Shown here: in pieces, positions 1-8,293 of the stretch
How positions within the stretch are numbered: position 1 is the stretch's first letter
Layout of the letters: each line of letters starts with the position of its first letter
Source: an uncultured Alistipes sp.
GTDB taxonomy: Bacteria > Bacteroidota > Bacteroidia > Bacteroidales > Rikenellaceae
Assembly (NCBI GenBank): GCA_937880705.1
Contig: CALGRZ010000134.1
Span: forward strand, 1-38,028
Direction: 5' to 3'
DNA: 38,028 nt
The notes under the pieces: generated by a model
What the model saw: the letters and a program-made list of their open reading frames with translations, nothing else
Databases searched by the model: none
Told to the model about the DNA's origin: nothing
Program-made: the position numbers and the translations under genes

Positions 1-1
1 T

Positions 2-1183
2 GCCGCTCTCTGCGCCGTGATCCTTGGCTCTTGCATCAAGGAGCAGGCCTACAAGATCGAGACCGCACGACTTGATGTGATGCTGACCCGCGGTGCTGAT
101 GTATCGCAAAATCAGGGTGACGGTATCAGCGATGCGATGGTATGGGTATACAAGTGTACCATCGGCGAGGATGGCAAACCCAGCAATGTGGAGGAGACTG
201 CTACGGGCTGGCGCCGCCAGTCGAACATCAATACCTACCAGTCGATAACGCTCCATGTGGAGTTGCCAATATGTGATGGCGAGCAGGACTATCTCCTGGT
301 TGCCGTGCTCAATACCGATGCCTTTGGCGAGATGAGCAACACGCTGGGTGACATCACGCTGGGTGCCGACACGAAATACTCGGATCTCTCGACGATGGTC
401 TTTAATGCGGGGAGTGCCGACTTCTGGAAGAGCTACCCGAGAGACCTGGAGCCCGAGAGGATGCCTATATCCAACTGGAAGACATTCCGTATTATGAGCA
501 ACAATACGCACTCCGACAACTGCTATCAGCTTGAGCTGCCCGTCTACCGAGCAGTGGGTAAGGTGCAGCTGATGATGAATAAGACGAGTGACGATTTTGG
601 TGTGACGGTGACGGGTGCAAAGATAGTATCGAGCGCGATGCCCCAGAATGGTGGCGTCTTCACGGGTCACGCCTTATCTGGCACCGGCGCCAATGGCGAG
701 ACCACCATGCAGGGCTTGAGCGATAGTACTGTCACGGTGCCCAACTGGCTGGGTACGGTGAGCTTCGCAGCAGGTGAGCGCGCCATGTGGAACACCACCA
801 CAAATGGCGCGGTGAGCTTCACCTCGACCGAGATTGCCGACACCGACGTCTCGACAGGTGCCGACACCGACAGTTATACATGGATAGGCTCGGCGTTCCT
901 CTACGAGAATAAGGGGGAGCTTAAAAACGCCTCGGAGTACGACACAGTGCCCACGGGCGATGGCGATAATGCTGGTGGCTACTACATGGAGGTGAACTAC
1001 ACGGTGAAAGTAAATAATATTGAGGAGAAGCTGACCAAGTATGTGGCACTGCCTCCCGTGGTGCGCAACCACGACTACCAGATCAAGGCCACCGTGGAGC
1101 AGGCCGTCACCGGCGACTTGGAGATCTTCTACTATGTAACCGAGTGGGAGACAGTGGATATTGATGTTCCTCCGTTCAACTAA
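2..1183 (+). CDS. Fimbrillin-type surface lipoprotein (5' end cut by window)
   Basis: The reading frame is open to the window edge, so the true start lies upstream. The first residues read ALCAVILGSC, the end of a signal peptide with a lipobox; the GTG at 17 sits inside this signal peptide and is not the start. About 394 residues are visible. A Thr-Arg-Gly-Ala segment soon after the lipid-bearing Cys and a C-terminal run of beta strands (RNHDYQIKATVEQ, then a YVTEWETVDIDVPPFN-like end) resemble Bacteroidales fimbrillin/FimB-Mfa2 proteins, whose last strand takes part in strand exchange between subunits. The next gene starts 18 nt downstream and is also fimbria-like, so both are probably co-transcribed. 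The role as anchor or minor subunit is inferred; the exact family is uncertain. Confidence 0.7.
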   Translation, partial: AALCAVILGSCIKEQAYKIETARLDVMLTRGADVSQNQGDGISDAMVWVYKCTIGEDGKPSNVEETATGWRRQSNINTYQSITLHVELPICDGEQDYLLVAVLNTDAFGEMSNTLGDITLGADTKYSDLSTMVFNAGSADFWKSYPRDLEPERMPISNWKTFRIMSNNTHSDNCYQLELPVYRAVGKVQLMMNKTSDDFGVTVTGAKIVSSAMPQNGGVFTGHALSGTGANGETTMQGLSDSTVTVPNWLGTVSFAAGERAMWNTTTNGAVSFTSTEIADTDVSTGADTDSYTWIGSAFLYENKGELKNASEYDTVPTGDGDNAGGYYMEVNYTVKVNNIEEKLTKYVALPPVVRNHDYQIKATVEQAVTGDLEIFYYVTEWETVDIDVPPFN

Positions 1184-1201
1184 TGAGATAATACTACCGA
1201 T

Positions 1202-4200
1202 ATGAAAAAGATATATAACATAGCGTTACTTGCCTCTCTTGCCCTGATGGGAGCCACCTCGTGCATACACGACGATCTGGACTACGTCAGAGGCTACGAG
1301 CAGAACGCCGGTGACCTGGAGCTGACCTTTGTTGTGGAGGACTCGGAGATAGTTACCCGTGCTGCGCAGAGTACCTACTACGAGCATGCCGTGCAGAGTA
1401 TCTATGTCTTTGTGTTCAACGGCGATAAGCGCGTGGAGCTGCCCGACCCCGACAATCCGGATGACGAAAAAAACGGAAACATCAACTTCTTCGACCTCGA
1501 TGAGATCACAGGAGCGCACAACAAGCAGAATGATGCCGATACGAGAAGCCAAGGTACGCTGAAGCTCGGTACTGTGTCGGGCTCTAACATGCGTATCTGT
1601 GCCATCGCCAACATCGGTACTTCGAACTCGGTGACACGCGCCGAGATCGCCACTGCCGTCAGCGAGCAGGTTAAGAAGTTCGACGATATTAAGACATATA
1701 GCGATCTCAAGAAGCTTGTTCTGGAGCTTGGTGCCGAGTCGGTGCAGCGTGGTTCGTCGTTCCTGCTTACGGGTGAGGTGCCGGGTGTGACCCTCGAGGC
1801 CAACGCCACCACGCGCGTGGAGATACCTCTTTATCGTACCGATGCCAAGGTTACGTTCAACGTCACTGCGGCTGCGACCGACGACAGCTTTAAGGGCTTT
1901 AAGTTTACCCCCCAGCGTTGGCGCGTTGTGAATGTGCCGAAGGCTACATGGGCACTGCCCCGCGAGAACCTCGACGGCGACACCATCATCGCCAATGGTG
2001 GTCAGCTCGATGCTACTACGGTCGACAGCCTCTTCTTCGACTCTACCTCGGCAGTATTCGAGGGCAAGGTTAACGATACGGATAACTCGGGTACCTTTAC
2101 CTTCTATATGTACGAGAACCTCAAGGGTGCAAAGGCCTCTATCAGCGAGACCGGCAATGCGGGCTATGCTCTGCGCGAGCTGCAGCAGAAGACCCCCGTG
2201 GGCGATGTCGAGGGCTACGACTCCTTGCCCGGACAGAGGTTTGTCAACGGCGACTATGTCAACGCCCCCGAGCGAGGTACCTATGTGGTCTTTAGCGGTC
2301 AGTTGAGCTATACCCACAAAGCTGTCGATGCCAAAAACAACGAGTATGAAGAGTTCGTCATGGCCGATGTGGAGTACTGCGTGCACCTTGGCCACTTGAG
2401 CGAGAGTAACTTCAACGACTACAAGACACTGCGTAACCACCACTACACCTACAACGTCACTGTGACGGGTGTCAACGACCTTATTGTCGAGGTGGAGAAG
2501 GTGGAGAATGGTGTCAACAATCCCGAGGAGAGGCGTCCCGGTGCCGAGGGTGAGGTTGTGATGTCAGCCTCGGAGGTTGTCGCTGTCGACGGCCACTACG
2601 ACCGTGCACTTATCACGCTGACCCCCGAGGAGGCCAAAAACATCCTCTTCGCCGTGAAGACCCCTTGGGAGCGTGGTCTGGATACCAACAACTACTATTT
2701 AGACGAGAATAACAACCCCACGGATGCAAATACTTGGGTGCACGACTATAAGTGGGTTAAGTTCCTTATTAACAAGGACTACGGTATTGGCGATAAGCAG
2801 TTTGCCCCCTACCCCGGCGAGCAGTGCTACGATGGTGGTAAAACCGCTACGGGTACAGCAGTACAGAGCACTGCCTATGGCAAGGCTGTCGTACTGCGCG
2901 ATATCCGTCAGCTGTCGAACTACCTCTCGGCACTGAAGCTTGCTGACGATGCCGACGATATTGTCGTTACCGCCTTTATCGACGAGTATATCTACTACTA
3001 TAACCCCCTTACCGACCCCGTAAAAACCAACCCCGCTGGCACAACCTATAAGGGTGTTACCGACATTAAGGCAAGCGATACCGAAGCACAACGCAATGCT
3101 CTGCTGCTCTGGAAGCGAAGTGTTAACTCGTCGGAGCGTATGATGCATATCGTAAAGAAGGGTGATATGAACTATAGCTGGGATGGCGAGACCTCGCTGT
3201 CGCGCTCGGTGGTGACCATCCAGCAGAAGCCCATTATCTCGGTCTACAACCATATGGCCCAGTCGCTCAATACGGCGTGGGGCTCGGAGGTTGTCAACGA
3301 GACCCCGAAGATGGTTGTGTCACGAACAAGCTATAACTACATTGACACAGAAAATGCCTATACTGCGGCACAGACACTGACCTCGGGAAGTGGTAATACA
3401 AATTGGGCTTCGGTAATCAGTGCGAGTGAGCGATATGGCCTGTTGAGTAGCAATAACTATAACTATAACGATCCGTCGTATGCCTGTGCACTGCGTAACC
3501 GCGACCTTGATGGTGATGGTAAGATTGATCAGAACGAGGTGCTGTGGTATCTGGCCTCACTCGATCAGATGACCGATATGTGGATTGCCGATCCTGCAAT
3601 GCCCGCGGATAAGAAGCTCTACGATGAGAATAACCCCGATGGCTACTATTCTGACCCCGATGCAAATGATGTCAAGACCCCTGCGACGCACTATGTGACA
3701 AGTACAATCAGTGATAGTAGCCCATGGGTATATTGGGCGGAGGAGTATGGCGCAACATCGACGCATGATAATGCACGAGGATGGGATAAGGCTCCAGTGT
3801 TGGAGGAGAATTATGAGCAAGGGTTGAGAGATCCATCGCGCAGTATATCAATCGTTTCATTGCGTTGTGTAAGAAACTTTGGTGCACCCTACACCAGCAC
3901 GGCCGTTCCGCAGGACTTTATTGTAGTTGCACAGCCTACATCGTCGGCTGATGGTACTATCGACTTGAAGTATATCAACCCCGATGCGTTGCGTACAGCC
4001 CCCGATAGTGGTGCTGCTTTGGCATACGCTGACTTGGATGATGTGGGCGAGAACAACCGACCCTATATAGGCTTCTTTGTTCGATATGCAAGTGGCACAA
4101 CTTGGACCTCTTATTCTAATAGTTATGACAGACCATGGTTGGAAGCCTATCAGGGTGAGGTTACCGGTACCGATAGAGTATGCCCCACGGGATACCGTGT

Positions 4201-4534
4201 GCCAAACCAGCGCGAGATGGTGCTGATGTCACGTGCAATCACAAGTTGGACAACAAATAACTATTATGCTGGCTATTTGATGCTCAATGGTCAGAACATC
4301 ACCGGACGTGGTGGCTCAAAGAGCTTTGGTGAGTTCTATTACTATCCACAACAGACACGTATCGGTAGAACACTTGTCGACGATAGTAACGAAGATGGTA
4401 TTGGTAATGGTGCATACCTTTCAACTATTACCGCGGGTGCGGGTGGTAACGTCTATGTGCGCTGCGTAAAGGATAACCCCGATGCTAAACAGGATGTATC
4501 AGGAAGCTTTGATGACGAAGAAGAAAACTGGTAA
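1202..4534 (+). CDS. DUF4906-like fimbrial tip lipoprotein
   Basis: 1110 residues. A signal peptide ends in a lipobox (MGATSC, Cys21), followed by acidic IHDDLD, which resembles a Bacteroidetes surface lipoprotein export signal. The N-terminal ~420 residues are fimbrillin-like. The middle carries a segment like DUF4906 of Bacteroides fimbrial tip proteins (TAFIDEYIYYYNPL and later SERMMHIVKKGDMNYSWDG). The C-terminal third has a complete EF-hand-like loop at residues 768-779 (DLDGDGKIDQNE, with D, D, D, K, D, E at the ligand positions) and a CPTGYRVPNQREM motif near residue 994, typical of Bacteroidetes surface-protein C-terminal domains. It most likely caps a fimbria or acts as an adhesin. 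Binding partner unknown. Base composition becomes more AT-rich from about 3360 on, consistent with a variable C-terminal domain. Confidence 0.75.
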   Translation: MKKIYNIALLASLALMGATSCIHDDLDYVRGYEQNAGDLELTFVVEDSEIVTRAAQSTYYEHAVQSIYVFVFNGDKRVELPDPDNPDDEKNGNINFFDLDEITGAHNKQNDADTRSQGTLKLGTVSGSNMRICAIANIGTSNSVTRAEIATAVSEQVKKFDDIKTYSDLKKLVLELGAESVQRGSSFLLTGEVPGVTLEANATTRVEIPLYRTDAKVTFNVTAAATDDSFKGFKFTPQRWRVVNVPKATWALPRENLDGDTIIANGGQLDATTVDSLFFDSTSAVFEGKVNDTDNSGTFTFYMYENLKGAKASISETGNAGYALRELQQKTPVGDVEGYDSLPGQRFVNGDYVNAPERGTYVVFSGQLSYTHKAVDAKNNEYEEFVMADVEYCVHLGHLSESNFNDYKTLRNHHYTYNVTVTGVNDLIVEVEKVENGVNNPEERRPGAEGEVVMSASEVVAVDGHYDRALITLTPEEAKNILFAVKTPWERGLDTNNYYLDENNNPTDANTWVHDYKWVKFLINKDYGIGDKQFAPYPGEQCYDGGKTATGTAVQSTAYGKAVVLRDIRQLSNYLSALKLADDADDIVVTAFIDEYIYYYNPLTDPVKTNPAGTTYKGVTDIKASDTEAQRNALLLWKRSVNSSERMMHIVKKGDMNYSWDGETSLSRSVVTIQQKPIISVYNHMAQSLNTAWGSEVVNETPKMVVSRTSYNYIDTENAYTAAQTLTSGSGNTNWASVISASERYGLLSSNNYNYNDPSYACALRNRDLDGDGKIDQNEVLWYLASLDQMTDMWIADPAMPADKKLYDENNPDGYYSDPDANDVKTPATHYVTSTISDSSPWVYWAEEYGATSTHDNARGWDKAPVLEENYEQGLRDPSRSISIVSLRCVRNFGAPYTSTAVPQDFIVVAQPTSSADGTIDLKYINPDALRTAPDSGAALAYADLDDVGENNRPYIGFFVRYASGTTWTSYSNSYDRPWLEAYQGEVTGTDRVCPTGYRVPNQREMVLMSRAITSWTTNNYYAGYLMLNGQNITGRGGSKSFGEFYYYPQQTRIGRTLVDDSNEDGIGNGAYLSTITAGAGGNVYVRCVKDNPDAKQDVSGSFDDEEENW

Positions 4535-4897
4535 TAGCAGAGATATTGTTGAACTAAATAAAACTTACGGCCTTAAATACTTTGGAAACATAAAGGCTTA
4601 ACATTTAGCGGTTTAATCGGGCTCGAACACGGTATTGTGGGCGAGTCCGAAACACCGTTTTAATGCAGCAAGGCCAAAAACAGTATAACATATAACCTTA
4701 AAAAAGAGATAGACTTTAAAAAGAGATAACGAAGGCAAAGGCCGACCCACAAGAGCCACAGGCAGGGTGATCAACGCTCCGACCGAACCACAACGAGCAC
4801 CCGATACCCGCCCGACGAACCACAACCATGGCTCGGGTCAGCTTTAGGAGTTTGTAGCAAACAAACCTAATTATAACCACTTTAAAAAACCACAATT
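4535..4897 (+). other. 363-nt structured intergenic region / leader
   Basis: No ORF with gene-like properties is visible. No clear TAnnTTTG promoter was found. It contains an 8-bp hairpin (4618-4625 with 4642-4649, one G-T pair), an AAAC-ACC-GTTT palindrome at 4650-4663 that recurs at 10516-10529, a direct repeat of TTAAAAAGAGATA (about 4698-4711 and 4715-4727), and two copies of a CGAACCACAAC segment (about 4780 and 4813). It may be an untranslated leader of the CotH gene or a processed spacer inside a long fimbrial operon. Confidence 0.4.
4618..4663 (+). promoter_or_regulatory. Hairpin plus AAACACCGTTTTAA motif
   Basis: CGGGCTCG (4618-4625) can pair with CGAGTCCG (4642-4649), and the 14-mer AAACACCGTTTTAA follows at once (4650-4663). 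The same 14-mer lies inside the leader hairpin of the thioredoxin operon at 10516-10529. Both precede operons for envelope proteins. A shared operator or RNA element is inferred, not shown. Confidence 0.3.
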
Positions 4898-7800
4898 ATG
4901 AGAAAGCTTTTAGCTATGGCAACACTGCTACTGTTAGTAGTGGGTTGCGAAAACACCTATGTTGAGACCTTAAGGTCGTCACAACCTATGGGTGAGGGTA
5001 ACATCTTCCACGCCACCTTGGATGATGCCTCTCGCACCTACCTCGACGAGGATGTCCGCCTGCGTTGGAATGCCGACGACGAGGTGACAATATTTGATGG
5101 CTGCACCCGCAACAAGCAGTACCTCTTCGCAGGTGAGGAGGGTAGCAACGCGGGCGACTTCACACCCGTAGCCGGAGGATATGGCACGGGCAACCCCCTC
5201 AAGGCCAACTATGCAATCTACCCCTATGCCGCAACAACCACAATCAGCGAGGAGGGCATCATAGGCTACACATGGCCCGAAGTACAGAACTATGCAGTAA
5301 ACACCGTGGGTCGTGGTGCCAATGTTATGGTTGCCGCAACCGAGGGTGTCAACGACTACGACCTTGTTTTCCGCAACGTGGGTAGCATGTTGCGCCTCAA
5401 GCTCTATGGCGCACAGCAGGCCGTAGGCTCTATCGTTGTGGAGGCACGCGCAGGTGAGCCTCTGTCGGGTAGCTCGCTCATCACCCCGCAGTATAGCGGT
5501 GTTCCCACATGCAAGATGACAGGCGATGGCGGCAGCGTGACTCTCGACTGCGGCAGCGGTGTGCTGGTGGGAAACAGCGAGGCCAAGGCTACATCATTCT
5601 GGATCGTAATCCCCGCAGGAACCTATGCCGAGGGTATCAAGGTGACTGTAAATGGCGTGAATGGCGAGTCGCAGAGCTTCGAGGTTACGTCGAGTGTGAC
5701 CATGAAGCGCAACACCTACAAGACTATGCTGCGCAACCTGACCGATGTGTCGGCACCCGCAGACTTCTACGGTGAGGATGAGATCCTGGCAGAGATCAAC
5801 GAAGAGACACGCACATATCTCGATGCAAGTGGCCTGATAGCCTATTGGCTTGCGGGCGACGAGATGGGCGTATACACCGAGGAGGGTAGCGCAAACCTTA
5901 AGTTCGTATCGCCCTCGGCAGCAGATGCATGGAACGGCCGTTTCTTGGGTACGCTCGGCGGTGATACACCCAAGTATGCATACTATCCCTATAGCGAGAG
6001 TGCCGGTAGCGACCCCGCAGCCGTGAAGCTCAACCTCGCAACAGAGCAGTACCTAAACAGCTTCGGCCTCTACGACATCAAGGCCAGCGACTCGAGCTCG
6101 GTGAATGACAATGAGAATACGGTGTTTACCTTCAAGAGCGTACTCACGATGCTTACGCTGCGTATAAATGCTGTCGACACCCCCTTGGCAGGCTACACTC
6201 TCAAGAGCGTGCGCGTGCAGGCCATACCGGCAGGTGAGGGCAGTGCCGCCCCCACCGTGACAGGTGACCTGAAGATAGATATGACCAACGGCAACGCCAC
6301 ACTGTTTGAGGGCGATACGAATGACTATGTAGAGGTGGTGCTCGACAACCCCAAGGCTCTGGCATCGGGCCAGATAGAGCTCCCGGCACTGATCAACCCC
6401 GCATCGGTGGTAGCCGGCACGAAGCTGCTGGTGACCGTAAACACGGTGGAGGGCCCCTCGGCAACCATCACCCGCACGGCAAGCAAGAGCTTTGCGGTCA
6501 ACAAACGCTACACCTTCACGATGAACATGGTCAACATGACCGAGGATCAGATCACCTACGACATCTACGACGAGGGTAACCCCATGAGCAGCATCCGCTT
6601 TGAGGTGGCAAGCAACCCCGACAAGATGGTCAAGAGCTCGCTCTATACAGGTGCTGTGGGTCCCGATGGGTGGGGCATGAACGACGGCTACTATGTGAAC
6701 TCTACGACAAGCTACGACGTGGAGTGCATCTACGACAGCGAGAATAACATCTGGGTGGCCACCATACCCTACCTCTACGACTTCAGCAACCTCGTGGCAT
6801 CGTTCACCACGGTGGACAGCGGTGCTGTGGTGACGGTAAACGGTGTCGAGCAGGTGAGTGGCACAACGGTCAACGACTTCTCGACAGATTTGAGCTACAC
6901 GGTGACCAATAGCGACGGCACCATACAGCAGGCTGTTGTACGTCTGCAAAATACGGGTCTGCCCGTGGTGACCATCAACGGTAAGGTATATGCCAAGAAT
7001 CAAGACTTTGACGAGATCAAGGGTACGTCGACAATAGATATCGACGGCGTGCAGTACACCGCAGGTGTGCGCCTCAGAGGTAACTCGACACAGCGTATGC
7101 CCAAGAAGCCCTACGCCATCAAGCTCGACTCGAAGGCCGAGGTGCTGGGCATGCCCAAGCACAAGCGTTGGGTGCTGCTGGCTAACTGGCTCGACCGCAC
7201 GATGTTGCGTAACGACCTGGCCTTCTACTTAGCACAGCAGACAGGCCGCTGGGCACCCCGCGGTAAGCATGTCGAGCTGGTGCTCAATGGCGTGCATGTG
7301 GGTAACTACTTCCTCTGCGAGCAGATCAAGATAGACTCGAACCGTCTGGATATCGCCGATGTGGGCATGGCCGACCTCTCGGCACAGACCGAGGAGGCTG
7401 TAGCTGCCGAGATGGGCTTCCTTCTGGAGTGCGACCAGTCGCCCGACTCAACCGAGATATACTTCCGCGTCTCGTCGCCCGTGCCCTTCTACGTCTACAT
7501 CAAGGATCCAAGCGATGCCGAGGCCGGCACGCTGGGTTACAGCTACATTCAGAACTACTTCTCTGAGGTAGGCACAGCACTGCGCAACAGCGACTGGACC
7601 ACCGTGGCATCGCTTATCGACTATGAGTCGTTTGCCGACCACTGGCTCTACACCGAGATCACCGAGAACCAGGAGTCGAAGCACCCCAAGAGCTTCTACA
7701 TGCACAAGACGGGTGGCGGTAAGCTCACCGCAGGCCCTGCATGGGACTACGACTGGGGTACATTTATCGCAATGCAGAACATCGGCTCGGAGACCAGCAC

Positions 7801-8134
7801 GGCAGGTACGGTGAAGAACTACTTCACGATGCGCTACACGATGTGGTACCAGTATCTGTTCAACGACCCCGCATTTATCGCGGTTGTAAAGAGCCGCTGG
7901 GCACAGCACCGCGCAGGCTTCTACACCACGGTAGACTACCTCGTGGGTCAGGTCGATGCACTGGCTCTGTCGGATGGCTACAACAATGTTATGTGGCCTG
8001 TGACGGGTCATATCAACGGCAATGTCTTCCCCAACTACGACGAGACCCTGTCGTGGGGTGATGCTACCGACTCGATGTACGATGCTCTGGTGGCTCGTTT
8101 GAGTTGGATGGATGGTGTTGTTAATGGATTGTAA
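4898..8134 (+). CDS. CotH-kinase family lipoprotein with two fimbrillin-like domains
   Basis: 1078 residues with lipobox LVVGC (Cys17). Residues ~30-280 and ~290-545 are two fimbrillin-like beta domains, each opening with an R-TYLD motif (SRTYLDED and TRTYLDAS). After a linker, the C-terminal ~380 residues from ~715 match the CotH kinase family: GVRLRGNSTQRMPKKPYAIKL, then MLRNDLAFYLAQQTG, then WDYDWG at ~949-954, whose Asp residues fit the metal/ATP site of this fold. CotH proteins have a protein-kinase-like fold and include spore-coat and secreted kinases; in Bacteroidetes the substrate is unknown. Here the domain is presumably displayed on the cell surface, so its phosphate donor and target are open questions. 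It follows the fimbrial genes and shares its N-terminal domain with the protein at 8294. Confidence 0.85.
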   Translation: MRKLLAMATLLLLVVGCENTYVETLRSSQPMGEGNIFHATLDDASRTYLDEDVRLRWNADDEVTIFDGCTRNKQYLFAGEEGSNAGDFTPVAGGYGTGNPLKANYAIYPYAATTTISEEGIIGYTWPEVQNYAVNTVGRGANVMVAATEGVNDYDLVFRNVGSMLRLKLYGAQQAVGSIVVEARAGEPLSGSSLITPQYSGVPTCKMTGDGGSVTLDCGSGVLVGNSEAKATSFWIVIPAGTYAEGIKVTVNGVNGESQSFEVTSSVTMKRNTYKTMLRNLTDVSAPADFYGEDEILAEINEETRTYLDASGLIAYWLAGDEMGVYTEEGSANLKFVSPSAADAWNGRFLGTLGGDTPKYAYYPYSESAGSDPAAVKLNLATEQYLNSFGLYDIKASDSSSVNDNENTVFTFKSVLTMLTLRINAVDTPLAGYTLKSVRVQAIPAGEGSAAPTVTGDLKIDMTNGNATLFEGDTNDYVEVVLDNPKALASGQIELPALINPASVVAGTKLLVTVNTVEGPSATITRTASKSFAVNKRYTFTMNMVNMTEDQITYDIYDEGNPMSSIRFEVASNPDKMVKSSLYTGAVGPDGWGMNDGYYVNSTTSYDVECIYDSENNIWVATIPYLYDFSNLVASFTTVDSGAVVTVNGVEQVSGTTVNDFSTDLSYTVTNSDGTIQQAVVRLQNTGLPVVTINGKVYAKNQDFDEIKGTSTIDIDGVQYTAGVRLRGNSTQRMPKKPYAIKLDSKAEVLGMPKHKRWVLLANWLDRTMLRNDLAFYLAQQTGRWAPRGKHVELVLNGVHVGNYFLCEQIKIDSNRLDIADVGMADLSAQTEEAVAAEMGFLLECDQSPDSTEIYFRVSSPVPFYVYIKDPSDAEAGTLGYSYIQNYFSEVGTALRNSDWTTVASLIDYESFADHWLYTEITENQESKHPKSFYMHKTGGGKLTAGPAWDYDWGTFIAMQNIGSETSTAGTVKNYFTMRYTMWYQYLFNDPAFIAVVKSRWAQHRAGFYTTVDYLVGQVDALALSDGYNNVMWPVTGHINGNVFPNYDETLSWGDATDSMYDALVARLSWMDGVVNGL

Positions 8135-8167
8135 CTCATTAATAACCAAAATACTTAAATTAAACGT

Positions 8168-8281
8168 ATGAACAAACTTTTTTATGAAGAGCCTCGCATG
8201 GAGCTCACAGAGATTATCATTGAACAGGGCATCTGCCTCAGCCAGAATGTAGAGGATCCCGAACCGGATGGATCAATGTAA
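8168..8281 (+). CDS. Small Bacteroidales protein (37 aa), Y-x-x-P...C-x-S type
   Basis: A 37-residue ORF beginning MNKLFYEEPRMELTEIIIEQ, followed by GICLSQNVEDPEPDGSM. It lies 33 nt after the CotH gene and 12 nt before the next lipoprotein gene, on the same strand, with coding-like codons. Short proteins with the layout Tyr-x-x-Pro, a hydrophobic/acidic stretch, then Cys-x-Ser and an acidic tail occur often beside Bacteroidales surface-protein genes; this is from memory of the group, not from a search. No signal peptide is evident. Function unknown; a secreted or signalling peptide, or a small partner of the fimbria-like proteins, are possibilities only. Confidence 0.65.
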   Translation: MNKLFYEEPRMELTEIIIEQGICLSQNVEDPEPDGSM

Positions 8282-8293
8282 TCTCGTTAAGAT

